Below are positions 12,101 through 23,800 of a DNA stretch of 64,000 nucleotides, piece by piece (the stretch's first letter is position 1; the number at the start of each line of letters is the position of its first letter). This DNA comes from Cardiocondyla obscurior (Eukaryota; Arthropoda; Insecta; Hymenoptera; Formicidae), in assembly GCF_019399895.1 (NCBI RefSeq), contig NC_091880.1, positions 2,728,001 through 2,792,000 on the forward strand, in the 5' to 3' direction. A program made the translations under genes and the position numbers. The notes under the pieces are model-generated. The model was not told where the DNA came from, searched no databases, and saw only the letters and a program-made list of their open reading frames with translations.

Positions 12101-15100
12101 TCGCTCGCGATGCCGTGTGTCACGGGTTAGACAAACAATTACTGTACCATTACGGAGCAATTTGTCCCTTTTTTATGCGAGAAAGAGGATCGTAGCACAG
12201 ACTACTACGATTCTCGACAGATCGATTGTCTAACGAGCTTCTCATCCCGTCTATCCTTTCTTTTAATAACGTTTTATAAAAAAAAAGTCACGTAATAAAG
12301 TCACGAATCGATTTTATTAACGCTAAGTGTAGTTGAAAGTGTCGGAATTTAAAATTAATTTTTCTTCTCAGTTTATATGCGAGAATCGAATAATCTGTTT
12401 CATTGCTTGGATACCTGAAAGGGTAACGGGGCAACGGTCAAAGAACGCGCGACGAAAGGGCAGCCAGCTGGGTATTATTCTGCATTTTCATATCTGATCG
12501 CCCGCGCACACCGGCACAACGTAGAACCGTGCGCTGCTTTGCAAAGATAAATCTGCGTGTTACTCTACCTTTCACTTGCGCACGTGTGCATTGCATCTCG
12601 CTGCCCTCGGGGTAAGGTCGCATAATAAGGCGCGAGATTAAGTACAAACGCGGGTGGCGATACGAAATTCACGGCGCGGTATAGTTACGGGGTGGTTCCT
12701 ATCGCGTGACAAATACGGAAATGCCGGGGCAATTTATTTCCCCGTGCCGCCATCGACAGCTTGCGATTAAAGTGACGGTGGAAAATCTAAGACGGCGATC
12801 TGAGAGAATTTTAAATTCAGAGCTCCGAAACCTTCGAGGTATTGCTCTTTTTCTAAGATCGGTCTTGACAACTCGCACATCTACGGATTTTATGACAGTC
12901 GATTCGAAGAATATTAATTAAGTAGTACTAAGTTGTGTTTTTTATGTGTTCTATTTGTCTTTTTTTTTCTTTTTTTTTTCCCCATGTGAAATTTTATTAT
13001 CTTGCTACCGTCGTTATTTGATTTCGTTTGCGTCATTTTTACTCCTCACAGTTACGAAGAACGACCTGAGAGAAACGTTAACGCGTTTTAGAGAGATTGC
13101 GTGGTGTAACCGTGCCTTAACGCGATCTTCTAATACAATCGCGCTGCACGGGGTCACGGTGAAAGAGAGAGCGAAAACGAGACTTATGCAAATTTTTGTT
13201 CGCTCACCGGACGCGCGCAACCTTTCCGCGTTGTACAGCTTCGAGATACCGCCACGATGACGATTCTAATCGACGTGTTCGTCGCAGAAATTCCATCGCG
13301 CGTTCCGATAAGAAAATAGAAATAAATAAATAAATAAGAGATAAAAAAATGAAAAAGCAATTTGCCCTGCGGTTCTCATTTGTATTCGACGAACGGGAAC
13401 CTGATCGTCGGAACACGACGGACGGGTGTCAAGTAAACACGATTACGTCACGATCGTGAAATATGCGTAAATCATAAAAAAAACTAGAAAATTGAATGTA
13501 TGTACAACGCAAAGCGTTAAGCAAACGTCGTCGTTCGCGTTTATGCATGAATGAATAAGGCAGATACCGATGTATAATACGGCCGATCGAAGATTAGTTC
13601 GTCGGGATTATTTTGATCGCGCGAATAAATTGAATTTTCTTCGCGCGGCATAATTTCGTTTAAATTATACGTTTACGACTCAACGTACGCCGGGATTTTG
13701 TAACGCCGTTGCCGAGCGCGACTTGCTCGGGAAGGCTGGAATATTCATAGATGCGTAATCAGGGTGTAGAACGCGCCCCGCGAGTCGCTCTAATAACGCC
13801 CGAGATTAATCCCTCAGACTCCGCCGTGACCGGAAGTTCGAATGTCCGCGAAGGGGATGGACCGTGCTTCGCGGAAGATCGCCATTATCGCTTCACGGTT
13901 ATTTTGTGTTCTATTAATATCTCTGAAATCAAGCGAAGCGCCGTGGCTTCTTCTCGCCAAGCCCAGGTATGATCTAATCGTGATCGTATATGCGCAGGAT
14001 GTAGTAGAGAAAACAGACCTTGCACGTATCTTTGATTCTCGAGAAAGAGAGAGAAAGACTAGAGAGAGAAATAAAGAGAGGGAATTAAAAAAAAAAATTT
14101 TATAGATCCTACTTAAAATTCACTAGGTATAAGGAAAGTATAGAAGTCTCATACACGTCACGTCGATGTGCCATCAATTCTAACTACTACTTTCACTAGA
14201 ATGACGAATAATCCCGCATTAATCGCGAATAATTATTTAATAAGCTTTTCTATCAATATTTATATCACGAAAGCGGAATGTTTAATTACTTCGATTTACA
14301 AGAGTAATTTATACTAGACGATAAACAATCTTGCCAAACGATGAGAACTGCCTGGCCTTTTGCGGATTTACTATCTACAAATAACGCGATAATTAATGAC
14401 GGCAATTAATAATCGCGCGGTGCTCAGGCGAAAAATATCACGGGTCTCTGATAAATCTTAGAAGGGATAAGAGCACGGGCGCGGAGATGATGTTCGCAGA
14501 GTGCTGGTGGAACACACGAGGAAGTTCCTCTTCGGGTAACCGCAATATTTTATTGCGATCGATTGCGTAAGAGGAATGCCACGGCAGTTTTCGCTGCATG
14601 AACCTTCGCGCTCGTCGCCGAAGTCTGACAACGAATTATTCGTTTTATTGTTCTATCGAACGAGACGCTAAGGTGTCTCAAGTGCGGGCCCCGGCATGAC
14701 ACTTAATATTCGCGACCGAAATTCAAACGACCGGCGAGCCGGCCAAGTGATCGCGGCGTCACAAGGCCGCCCGTTTCGAATCGGGATTGTCTCAGCTTTG
14801 GTGTGGATTACAGGCGCGGCGTTGAACAGTACGGACTCTTGAAACAATATACCGAATACGATATATCGCGCGCGGTTCTATCGCTCTGCAATATTATGTA
14901 ATATCTCTAACGATAGATAGTTAAAGCGAATCAGCGAGCTCGCTGTATCATTTGTTCAAGAAATTGAAACTTTGCGGGACGAAACGGTAAGCGACGTTCC
15001 TATCTCGCAACTTGGAACTCGATTCGTCGTCGTCACCGTCATTTGTTACCTTCGCCGGAAGTTACAGGTAAAATTCCGATCGAGTAGAGATATCGACGTG

Positions 15101-18100
15101 TCATTAGATCGAAGTCGGTAAGGTACATAGTATTCTGGAAGTGACGTCTATGCCGGTCACATCGAAGAATACGCGCGGTCATCGGTGAATATTCATGATA
15201 CGATACGCGTGTAACGTTAAGCTGTGAGAAAAACGAGACGGGGTCGAGCAGACAGGTGGAGTCTTTCTGCATGCGAAGGCGGGATTGTGATCGACTCTAC
15301 AGCAGCGCGATGGCAGCACGATACAAGCATCGTGCGTACGCTGAATAGCGATGTGCGTAACACACTCGCGTCTTACTTTCCGCCGTTGTCGTTTATCGTC
15401 GAGTTTTTAAATTAAGTGATACCCCGCGGCGAGATATTCCGAAAGTTCAATTAGTCTACTCACCATCGGATGACATTGCCAAGGGTAGAAGATCCCCAGC
15501 AGCCTTCAGTTGATCAAACTTTTCTATTAGCAGTAGCATTCTGTAAACAAAAGAGGTAATCCACGTTTATATAACGTTACGATCGAGGATTTTATAGCGT
15601 TAAGTCTAGGTTCCCTCGAGAAAATCAAGTTTCTCGAATGACCGAATCACAATTAGAAGATACGCCGCGAGACTATGCAAATTGAAAAGACAATCGCTTT
15701 CTCCGGGCATTTCACTTACTTGGCTTGCGGTACATTGTGCTTTCTTTGCAAATCGACGCGTAATCTCTCGCCTACGTGTCGATAGATATCCGCCAAAGTG
15801 TTCAAAGCGGTTTCCCGAACCTTTTCCGACTGATCAGACAGCATTTTCACGATACTCGGGATCACTCCCGACAGTGCCATCTCGTCCGCGCCGTGTCTGG
15901 AAAAATTGACAATTTTTTAATTCAAGAGTCGATCATCACATTATTGTAAATATAAGTTTATATGCGAAAAATAGAAAACTCACTCGTTCAGTGTTGTCGT
16001 TAACAGGATTAAAGCCTCCTCTCGCAATTTTGCATTCTTGTGATTAAAAGCCGGACGAAGTCTGTCCAGAAGGTTCTGAGGTGACATGCATCCCTTTTCC
16101 ATAATTTTTAGGAGCACCAGTTGCGCCTTCTCCCTGGTAGCGTCTTTACTGTCGCCTGCAAACAAATGCGAGTTTAATCGTCGGTTCAAGCGTACATAAA
16201 AATCGAGAGTACGCGCGCGAGATTCTTATTCTCAACGACTGCAACTAAAAACGTAACACCGACAGACCGGTTCTCGAACAAATATGGTGTACATATTTGT
16301 CATAGACTTCAACCTCGTTAAAGACGTTTAAATCTCACTTTAAGTTATTCTATTTAAAACTCATTTAACAATCAATGACGATTCATTCGACGGAAAATAT
16401 CTGAGCGATATTTTTATAATAATACTCTCGTCACGCAGATCCGCAGATTTTTTAATTAAAACGCGACATCAAAACTGTCTTCAGCTAGAGTTTCACATCG
16501 CGAAACAGAGAACGTTTCCCACGCCGGACGATGCGCGGGCTGTTATCGGCCAATTATCGATCGTGGAAATAATAATAGAAATTTTCAATACCGTGCCGAT
16601 TCTTTCTCGTAAAATTTACAGTAATTAAATGCATACTGTACCTAGCCTGTCTATCGTCGGCTGGATGATGGTGGAGATGTAAGGCTTGAAGTCGTGACCC
16701 ATCCGATCCGCGAGATACGTGAGGATCTCCAAGCCGTTCTGGACAACCTGCAAAAACGAGAACACGCGTGTCATTAAAATTTGTGGCGCATGTCGGCTGA
16801 TCGTATTCGCAATGATTGTTTTCCTTCGGTGGGACCGTTATTGTTCTTTTCGCGCTGACCGGCCGGCGCACCGAAGCGATCGAGGTCTCCCGGTTAATTT
16901 AGCGGGCGTGGAGTTCACGCCGGGCTTCATTACGGTATATTAATTAACACCTCCTACTACGGCGTAAGAGCAGACTAATAATAGAATCACCTTGAAGCGA
17001 TTGCGTTCGCGTTTCTTTTGGAAATTCAATTATGTCATTCGAAAAGTGTCTTTCTTAAATAAGTACGCATTTTAATATTTTTTTTTTTTTTTTAATGAAC
17101 AAAATCGTGTAGATCGACTCACGTGCACGTGAATCGAACGATTAGGCTTTACTTCTGTTGGAGCACGACGTTTTATACATTTAACGAAGCGCTATACATA
17201 GGCGTATAAGCCTATTTTCGAGCCACGGGGTAAACGTTCTCTCAGGGCTGTCGTCTGGCTGTGACATCATTGCTCAGAACCGAGAGCTTTTTGCTCCCCC
17301 TTTTGGCTTCGCTCTTCTGCGTCATGATCCCGCGATCTCTCGATAAAACCTGCCCGCACGTCTGACCCAATCACGGTTGAATTTACGTGTCACGAGGTGA
17401 TGGGTCTACCTACGATTTTTCCAAGTTGATCATCATGACGCGTCTTCCCGTGGGTTAATCAAGCAAAATATTGTATACGCCGAGGAACAGTGACCCTATG
17501 CACAAAAGCCGGAGTGCAGCGCGATTGAGGCCATCAGTGGCTCTTTGTATTAACGAAGGAGCCAAACGACACGCGAGAGAAATTACGTCAAGTGCACGAT
17601 CGCCGCACGTGTGGGCGAAAAAAAGATTCACGGCTCTGCTAGTCGAACTTGGGCGCACGACCCGTTAGAGCTGTCGCAGACGGCTACGTGGGAGACCGGG
17701 TCCAGAGAAGGGTATCCCCGCGCGATGCAGGTCCGCGGATCCGCGAAGGCGCCACGTGGAGGACCCGGGTCCTCCTCCGTTTCCCCGAGGAAAACGCTCG
17801 TCGAAAATACGGAACGCGTATTTTCGGGTGCGCGGGATATATCAGGTATCAAAAACGTCGCTGAACTTCTTGGCAGTTTAACAGAAAAGCCAACAGGCAG
17901 CCGGGGAGATCTGCCCGGCGGTTATGAAAGCGCGAGTGCGTACGCGGCGAGCCGGGTCCTCAAGTGGATATTCCAAGGCATAATAACGCTCGAGTATATT
18001 TCGGGACAAAGTCTCGCGACTCGCAATTACCGCGAATCAGAAGCGATTCATCTCCCCGAAATCACCCGGGTCTCATTATCGCCGCGAAGTCTAATTCGCG

Positions 18101-21100
18101 GACGCGCGCCGCGGCGCGGGAGGCGACGATGCAGAATTTTTTATCCCGCGGAGGGTCGGTCGTCGCCGCGAATTCGCAACGAACTATATTTGGCGGCCTG
18201 TATTTCGCGGTTGTCTTCACACCGGCGGCGTCGACAAACGCGAATCAATGCGCGGTGATAAAGCGCATTTTGATAGCGCCGTGGCGCGATCGCTCTCGTT
18301 TATTGCGGCAATTACGAGCGGCCGAGACTATTTAATCCCGATGCCGCGAGGAAATTTCCGAGTGTGGAAAATTCACAGGATCCTAAGATGACGTTCCGAG
18401 TTGTGGCGAGCAAATTACGCGGGGGGATTACAAAAACAGTTGGAATAAATCGGGGAAAGGGTTTCACAATCGCGCAGCTCGACTCTCGAAAAGTAAAGTC
18501 GGCTCGGGAAAGGCGCTTGAAATGCGTTTGACGACAATACGCGCTTCTCTTGGTTTTTAACTCGCCAAATGTCGCAGAAACGTGCTCCGCGCGCAAAAGT
18601 GATAGATAATGTTACGCAAGAGTACGTAAAATGCCCGCGTGTACCGCGCGGTGAGTATGTAAAAAAAAAAAAAAGAAAAAAAAAATATCGAGGTAAGGGG
18701 TGATGTCATGCTTTAAATCCCGAAAAGGAAACGTCTCTGCCGGCGGGACAGAAGAAAAAGTGAGTAGAACGCAACGACTGCAGACTCGCGGCGGTTCGGT
18801 TCGGTTCGGTTCACGTTTTGTCCTGTGTCCTTGACATCGATACCGTACACTCGCGCCTTGCAGAAAACGATGCAGTTATCGTTCCGTAAGGAGTGACATT
18901 GTTGCGTCTAATTACACGCGGCGATTCACGGGGTGGCCGTGATTCGACAACAAAGAGCACTTTGCTGCGAGACCCTATTTAACTACGCTCCACGTCTTTG
19001 CGTGGCGACGCAAAAGCAACGCGATTAAATTCTCCGCTAAAAAATTTTATACTGAAATAAATGTAGAAGAAGTAACATTGCAGAAAAAAAAGAAGTTACA
19101 ATAAAAAAAAAAAAAAAAAAGGGAAAACAAGAAGAAAAAAAGAGAGCAGAATAATCAGTTGTAAAAACCATTTTGGCAACAAATAATCTTGGAACCGGAA
19201 AATAGCGACGCTAACAGCGAAACAAAAGTTAAACAACGAGTCGCCGAGGGTCTATCTGTCATGCCCCTTCGAAGAACCGGAACGGAAAGAAATCTCGAGT
19301 TAACTATTGGGAGAACGGACTGTAACGGAAATGTGTTTTATTCCCTTCCTTCGGCAGTCTGCCAAGATCGCGAATCAACGTGAAAAGCATTTCGCGGAAG
19401 ATTAAGGATAGTCCGTAATTCGATGAGTGAAAGATGTTTTCACGTTCATTTAAGAGGCTACTTGCCGTCGAAGATAAAATATACTTCCCGCGATGCAGGC
19501 CCTATTTTTTACGATCGAACCCGAGTGATTGCCACGGGCAGGTGAAAAGGATTCGACCCTTTTCAACGCACTCGTTCTTCTTTTTTTTAAATTCTTTTTA
19601 TTGTTTAAGCACGAGTCCTCGCTCTCGTTCCCGCCCGGCCAGGTGAAAACAGCGCGTGCCACTTGGAAGATTCAATATCGCGCGACGGCAACAAGTGGCA
19701 AGTCAAACGATAATCGCGCATTCTTCATTCATCTCCGATGCCCCGGTCCCAAATTTTCATGCGTCGAAATTAAGCACGCGCTTCCGCTGCCAGTATATCC
19801 CACTCGGTTTTACTGACGTCCGACTCGCCGGCACATTACACGAACTGAATGAAGCATTGTGAGAAGTTGACGACGGTCGCTCTCTTTCTCTCTTTCTCTG
19901 CCTCGGATCGAGCAAGTCTCGCGATTAAATTGCAAAAATGAGCCGCATTTTCGAGTACGAAAGACAGCGAATACAATTTTGAATTGAATTCAGATTTAAT
20001 TCAAGTATGAATAAATTTAAAGAAAGCTTATTTTTCAGGAAGCTAGCGATACTTGGGGAGTTTTGATAAGATCTCGGATGTATAATAGAACCGACGAAAT
20101 GTTTTAGTCACAGATCATTATAGCGATTGTATGAAAATGTAAAAAAAAGGAAGTTATACAAACATGAAGGAAACGCAAAGGTGAGCTGATAGTAAAAAAA
20201 AAAAAGTCGCGCTAAAAATAGGAATGAGCGATTGTATGTGCAAATGCACACGAGTGCGATTTTATTTGTGTATGTGCGTACATGTATCAAACACGCGAGT
20301 TTATACATAATGCAGAAGTCTCTAAAAAGAAAAAAAAATAAGGAGATCGACCCTAAAACACTGATTTTCTCATATGTAGATTTTTCTTTATATTTTAATA
20401 AATCACCTATCAAATTTGATTTCTTTCAATGTTCCTACAATTTCACAAGCGAAAAGAAAATTATTAAAAATTTCTTCGGTGGAATGTAATTTCTCAAAAA
20501 AATTACACGTTTAGATAAAGGAAAGGAGAATGTTTGTTGCATTACTTTAAAAAAACACTTAGTATGTCAATGCGAATAGAAAATGACGTAAGACGATCTA
20601 TCAATGAGCTTCGGCTGGAGATATATAATAATTTTTTGTTTTCTACGCTTGCGTATGTATCAATTACATGGAGATGGAGTAATTCGATAACCGAGTGATA
20701 CACGATCAAAATTTACGAGAAAAAAAAAAAAAAGATACGTTGCAAAGTCCAAACGTAAGAACAGTAACATTGAGTTAAAGAGAAATATTTAAACGTTACA
20801 TATATCACCTGCATTTTGCAAAAATAAATTAATATGTTGCAATCTGTCTCATAAAAAGTATTTTATCATCCATAAAAGTATAACGATGAGTCATTCGTCA
20901 GCGTTACCGCCCAACTGAATGATTTCTTACTCCTACTCGTCTTAGAGATTTCGCTGCGCGACGTAACTTTTAACGTTTCAGATAGTAATAACTCGTAAAC
21001 ACACCATTATCCGAGAAACTAGTCTCGTCGTGGATTTAATCCTGCCAAGATTTCGTAAAAACGATCGGGTTTCACGGAATAATTTCAGGACGTCGTAATT

Positions 21101-23020
21101 AATCGAAAGTAATTTCTCAAAAAAAAAAAAAAGTATTGATCTCGAAGATCAGTTCAAAATTAATTTATTTCGCACAAGTGTGTCGGTCAAAGAAAAAAAT
21201 TTTTTATTTAATTTAAATATAAGGAACTGCGAAAGAACACGAGTTGGCGAGGTCGCTGATCGTACTCGATGGGCAAAATTCTAAAGTTTTAGCGACACTC
21301 AATGCTCCATTAAACTGTCACTCGGTCTGCTGCGCACATTCCTCTCGAAGGGATCAAAAATTTGCATCGGCCGTACACTCTACTACTGGAGAATATTTAA
21401 CGATTTGATGGCTTCAACTAAACGGACATCCTTGCGTCGAATCTCGCGACACGTTAGCGAAAGAGACCACGTTACGCATATGGCGTGAAAGTTTTTTTTT
21501 TCTCTTTTTTTTTCCTTATTCGCGAGTTAACCGAGTTCCACGGTTCTTCGATCGAATCGAAAGAATCGAGCGAGAAACGTACGTGAACTGGGAGATACGA
21601 ATTGAGCGAAGTTTGGGGATCTCTCTAATGTATTTAGTGAAATAATTCTCTATTAAAGCTTAATTACGTTTGCGAACTGTGAGCAGAGCACTAGAGTGAA
21701 TTTAATTAGCAACAATATATTATAAGCTTAATCACTCAACGCAGATCGAGCGATTTAAAGGTCGCGACGGTGAATCGTCCCAACGTGTCCTTTGCCAAAA
21801 GAGGATCTCGAAATATCTCCTCTCGGTACGTCACGAGACACAATGTTCTTTTTAAAGAGCGACCATAACAAAAAATAAAAATTAAAAAAAATCTTTACTT
21901 GCGTACGTTCACTAACTATTATTATACAATGTAATTACATCTATTATACCGAGTAATTTACATGTGATTTTATTTTTTCTACAGTGCGAGCTACCTATTC
22001 CCAATCTCTTTTTTCTCGCGTGTTCGCTAAATCGGCCGTTCTCGTTTCGCGGTGCGAAGGTGAGAACAGGGGCGGTCGCGTTCTCACGTGTATGAAAAAA
22101 GAAGAAAAAAAAAGGAAAAAAAAAGAAAAAAAAATAGCGGCGTTTACAGAGCGCGCCGGAGGCGGCGGCTGATCAATCGTCTCCTTTCTCCATTTATGGA
22201 TCGCGCGCGTCGACTAGGAGGCTCGCGACCGCGAAATTAACGCGATCGATCTCGATCGAACGTCAACCCTTCGAAGTTACGGAACGTAAACATGTGCCCG
22301 TACCTCTTAAGTACCTCGGCAGCATTTTCGAGCCCTGTACTTCCCGTTTGTGAAATCTGTTCGGTTCCAAGTCTAAAAGTTTTCAATGCGGAGCTACGTG
22401 CGAAATGCAGGTCGGCTTTGACGTAATTTCTCGAAAAGAAAAAAAAAACCAACGAACGTGACCGAGCCGTTCTCGTAATCTACAAAGTGAAGTAAATAAC
22501 GTAATAACAATAAATTAGTGTTTTATATATCGGTATCTTTATCTTTTTTATCAGGCGGCGTTTATCGGCGTTCTAGAAAAACGCGAAGGCTCGTTTTCTA
22601 ACGTTAAGTACGTCATTTCGCGTGGAAAGGGAGAGAGAAAGAAAGAGAGAAAAAAATAATTATATTTCTCCGTTTTAATTTCACCATTTAATAAAGTGGA
22701 GAGCAAGGGCGAGTACCTGTTTATAAATAACGTGAAAGTTACTCGCGAAGGTGGCCGGAAAAAAAATACGGCGGGTAAAGATAAAGGTTAGGTTGCTCGT
22801 CGGCGAGGAGTGCGAGAAAAGTGTAGCTTACCTTCGGGTTGCCGTTGCCGAGCCACGGTATGACGTTGTCAATAAACATTCCGATGTCCTGGCACTCGAT
22901 GCTCTTGCTCGAATCGCCGAGGAAATTGAGCAGCGCGCTGCCAACGTTGAGCTTCTTTTTGATGTCCGTCGTTGACAGGAGCGGCATGAAGCCGTCCATA
23001 TCGCGCGCATTCACCGCCAT
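50..23020 (-). CDS. chb: CLASP / chromosome bows (orbit): microtubule plus-end rescue protein, 5' part
   Basis: CLASPs bind microtubule plus ends, kinetochores and the cortex, suppress catastrophe and promote rescue. Coding pieces, 5' to 3': 22832-23020, 16642-16747, 15984-16155, 15720-15896, 15464-15540, 3089-3120, 2919-3003, 2087-2164, 1405-1562, 1068-1304, 640-893, 345-535 and 50-175. All junctions are GT-AG and every phase agrees, giving about 627 residues. Residues 1 to about 245 are TOG1 (start MAVNARDMDGFMPLL). A linker of about 60 residues holds IKSAPVKRLNMLPKRGQFG. TOG2 starts near residue 307 (AGAVDEECFITSFEDVP), with DDKKDWKLRMDS and RSQVAREACITLAFLSQ typical of TOG HEAT repeats. 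The last exon begins the Ser/Arg-rich linker and contains SGIP, an EB1-binding SxIP motif. The start is the ATG at 23020 because it gives the conserved CLASP N-terminus. The C-terminal half is outside the window. The family call is very secure; the last donor (position 49) is the least certain boundary. Confidence 0.95.
345..535 (-). CDS. chb: CLASP coding exon 12 (end of TOG2)
   Basis: Poly-T CAG acceptor, GTAAAC donor. Encodes SYWAFKNHFPEQAEILLNTL and DASYKRSLMSLSNSGSSNS, the final TOG2 helix and the start of the Ser-rich linker. Confidence 0.95.
640..893 (-). CDS. chb: CLASP coding exon 11 (TOG2)
   Basis: AACTAG acceptor and GTGAGT donor. Encodes VVASAGAVAVRFILQNTHCS, RASWEYLALILQTWPAQ and KKGIADSDSEARAFARK. 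Ends in phase 2. Confidence 0.95.
1068..1304 (-). CDS. chb: CLASP coding exon 10 (TOG2)
   Basis: Phase 0 to 0, TTTTAG acceptor and GTAAGT donor. Encodes MRKLRAIVLAGG and then DLRSQVAREACITLAFLSQ and LTLMNLIQNSAK, among the most conserved parts of TOG2. Confidence 0.95.
1405..1562 (-). CDS. chb: CLASP coding exon 9 (TOG2 start)
   Basis: TTACTTCAG acceptor and GTATGT donor. Encodes AGAVDEECFITSFEDVPTVN and KDTVGDDKKDWKLRMDS, the conserved start of TOG2. The frame stays open upstream of the acceptor to an ATG at 1620, so an alternative start here is possible. Confidence 0.93.
2087..2164 (-). CDS. chb: CLASP coding exon 8 (linker)
   Basis: 78 nt, phase 1 to 1, AAACAG acceptor and GTATAC donor. 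Encodes APFGTSSYTAPRAPTIKRTL followed by SVKSTS. Because it is a multiple of three with equal phases, it could be skipped without a frameshift. Confidence 0.85.
2919..3003 (-). CDS. chb: CLASP coding exon 7 (TOG1-TOG2 linker)
   Basis: CTTGCAG acceptor, GTATAT donor. Encodes IKSAPVKRLNMLPKRGQFG and PAKTPSSAL; ends in phase 1. Basic, Pro/Ser-rich linker typical of CLASP between TOG1 and TOG2. Confidence 0.9.
3089..3120 (-). CDS. chb: CLASP microexon 6 (32 nt, linker)
   Basis: TTTCAG acceptor and GTGAGT donor bound 32 bases that restore phase 0 after exon 5. They encode VGKDSDEIDRA, matching the acidic DE-DRA segment that precedes the basic linker in insect CLASPs. Too short for simple ORF calling. 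Confidence 0.88.
3373..3583 (-). CDS. chb: Candidate alternative first exon (or cassette exon) of CLASP
   Basis: ATG at 3583-3581 (a second ATG follows at 3577) opens 70 codons plus one base, ending at a GTACAT donor (3372-3367). The phase 1 end joins exactly to the next CLASP exon (3089-3120). The peptide begins MAMNDTDMLIPNGHRCVHRG and includes DNIVKHPGARARGCHCDIHK; I do not recognise a domain. Vertebrate CLASP2 beta and gamma use alternative first exons that drop TOG1, so a similar short isoform is the favoured reading. The alternative is a cassette exon using an AG near 3605, which also preserves frame. The two Cys in GCHCD could be lipidated; that is a guess. Confidence 0.55.
3584..15463. 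other. Large CLASP intron 5, mostly non-coding
   Basis: Apart from the extra exon at 3373-3583, I found no conserved coding segment here. Many open frames of 60-140 codons occur on both strands, but they overlap each other, have no family resemblance and reflect CpG-rich, stop-poor sequence. The intron holds A-runs near 5048, 6022, 7297 and 10280, a CT microsatellite at 10545-10575 and a TAAA run near 13320. Confidence 0.7.
10545..10575. repeat. CT microsatellite
   Basis: Nearly uninterrupted CT dinucleotides with one TT break, in CLASP intron 5. Confidence 0.9.
15464..15540 (-). CDS. chb: CLASP coding exon 5 (end of TOG1)
   Basis: TTTACAG acceptor, GTGAGT donor, phase 2 to 1. Encodes MLLLIEKFDQLKAAGDLLPL and AMSSD. 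Followed by the 12.3 kb intron. Confidence 0.92.
15720..15896 (-). CDS. chb: CLASP coding exon 4 (TOG1)
   Basis: TTTTTCCAG acceptor, GTAAGT donor. Encodes MALSGVIPSIVKMLSDQ, KVRETALNTLADIYRHVGE and RLRVDLQRKHNVPQAK, the last TOG1 HEAT repeats. Confidence 0.95.
15984..16155 (-). CDS. chb: CLASP coding exon 3 (TOG1)
   Basis: TTTGCAG acceptor, GTGAGT donor, phase 1 to 2. Encodes GDSKDATREKAQLVLLKIME, LLDRLRPAFNHKNAKLREEA and LILLTTTLNE, diagnostic CLASP TOG1 sequence. Confidence 0.95.
16642..16747 (-). CDS. chb: CLASP coding exon 2 (TOG1)
   Basis: CAG acceptor and GTACAG donor. Encodes VVQNGLEILTYLADRMGHDF and the following IQPTIDRLG HEAT repeat; ends in phase 1. Confidence 0.93.
16748..22831. 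other. CLASP intron 1, non-coding
   Basis: A 6.1 kb intron separates the first two TOG1 exons. It contains a CpG-rich stretch at 17.5-18.6 kb with palindromes and a chance 215-codon open frame, a TTCGG pentamer repeat near 18.8 kb and several A/T tracts. No exon with family similarity was seen. Confidence 0.7.
18792..18812. repeat. TTCGG pentanucleotide repeat
   Basis: Four copies of GGTTC in a row in CLASP intron 1. Not the insect telomere unit (TTAGG). Confidence 0.85.
22832..23020 (-). CDS. chb: CLASP coding exon 1 (TOG1 start)
   Basis: ATG at 23020-23018, 63 codons ending GNGNPK at a GTAAGC donor (22831-22826), phase 0. Carries the first HEAT repeat of TOG1, including LNFLGDSSKSIECQDIGMF. 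Confidence 0.93.
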
Positions 23021-23800
23021 GGCCGGGCAAGGGGTGCTAACACGTCGTCGTCGTGGCCGCTGCCGTCTCCAGGTGACGATCCGCCCGCGAGGTCCCCGCT
23101 CGCAAACGGGACAAGGATAAGGTGATCACTCGCGCACGTCAACACACATCACCTCGGTACGGAGACAGGGTTCTCGCGCTCCTCGTCATACCAGCGGAGG
23201 GCAGACGAGCGTGGGACACGCGCGGGGGGGAAGGGAGGAAACACAGAAATTGTCGCGAGACTGCCGGTACCGTCCGCGCGAATTAATCGCCGTCGTTACG
23301 GAACCCGTCGTCGTCGTCGCTGCCGCCGCCGCTCGCCGTAACGTCCGTACGTGCGGCGCGACCGCCGTGCGAACCCAATTAATCCCACGAGCGGGCCTCG
23401 CTGTCACTCCACGTCGAGTACGATCGTGCCACCGTCCGTCGTCGTCGTCGGAGCGCACTTCTGTACACCGGACACTACAACTACGCGAGCACGAACGCGG
23501 CGAAACGGGGGATCATCGGCACCGTGCACGCGATGCCATTTTCTTTTCCCCATTATGGCGGTCGACGCGCCGCCAGGGGCGCGCGCGTGACCGTAGCGCC
23601 ACCGCGCGATTTTCGCGCCGCCTGTGCCATGCGTGCCAACCTCCACCGTTTCTCCACCATTTCAAATGTAACGGCTCAAACGCACTCGCGTCCGAAACAG
23701 AATTTTACGTCGAACGTTCGCTGGCTGATCAACGTCGGGGATTGCTGCGTCGCCGATCGATGACGACGGAGTAATGAGTCGAAGTATGACGATCGCAGAA
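23021..23800 (-). promoter_or_regulatory. chb: CLASP 5' UTR / promoter region, CpG-rich
   Basis: The 0.8 kb upstream of the CLASP ATG is strongly G+C- and CpG-rich, with CGT/GCC trinucleotide runs (23306-23332 and around 23437). It drops to AT-rich DNA near 23.8 kb. Such a boundary fits a housekeeping-type promoter and 5' UTR, but no TATA box or single initiator is convincing, so the transcription start is not assigned. Confidence 0.45.

Noticed and set aside
17611..18258. 215-codon plus-strand open frame in CLASP intron 1
   Set aside because: Overlapping alternative frames on both strands, no conserved motif, Arg-rich end. It spans the palindrome cluster, which is better explained as non-coding DNA.
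18792..18812. Pentamer tandem repeat as interstitial telomere
   Set aside because: The unit is TTCGG, not the insect TTAGG, and there are only four copies.
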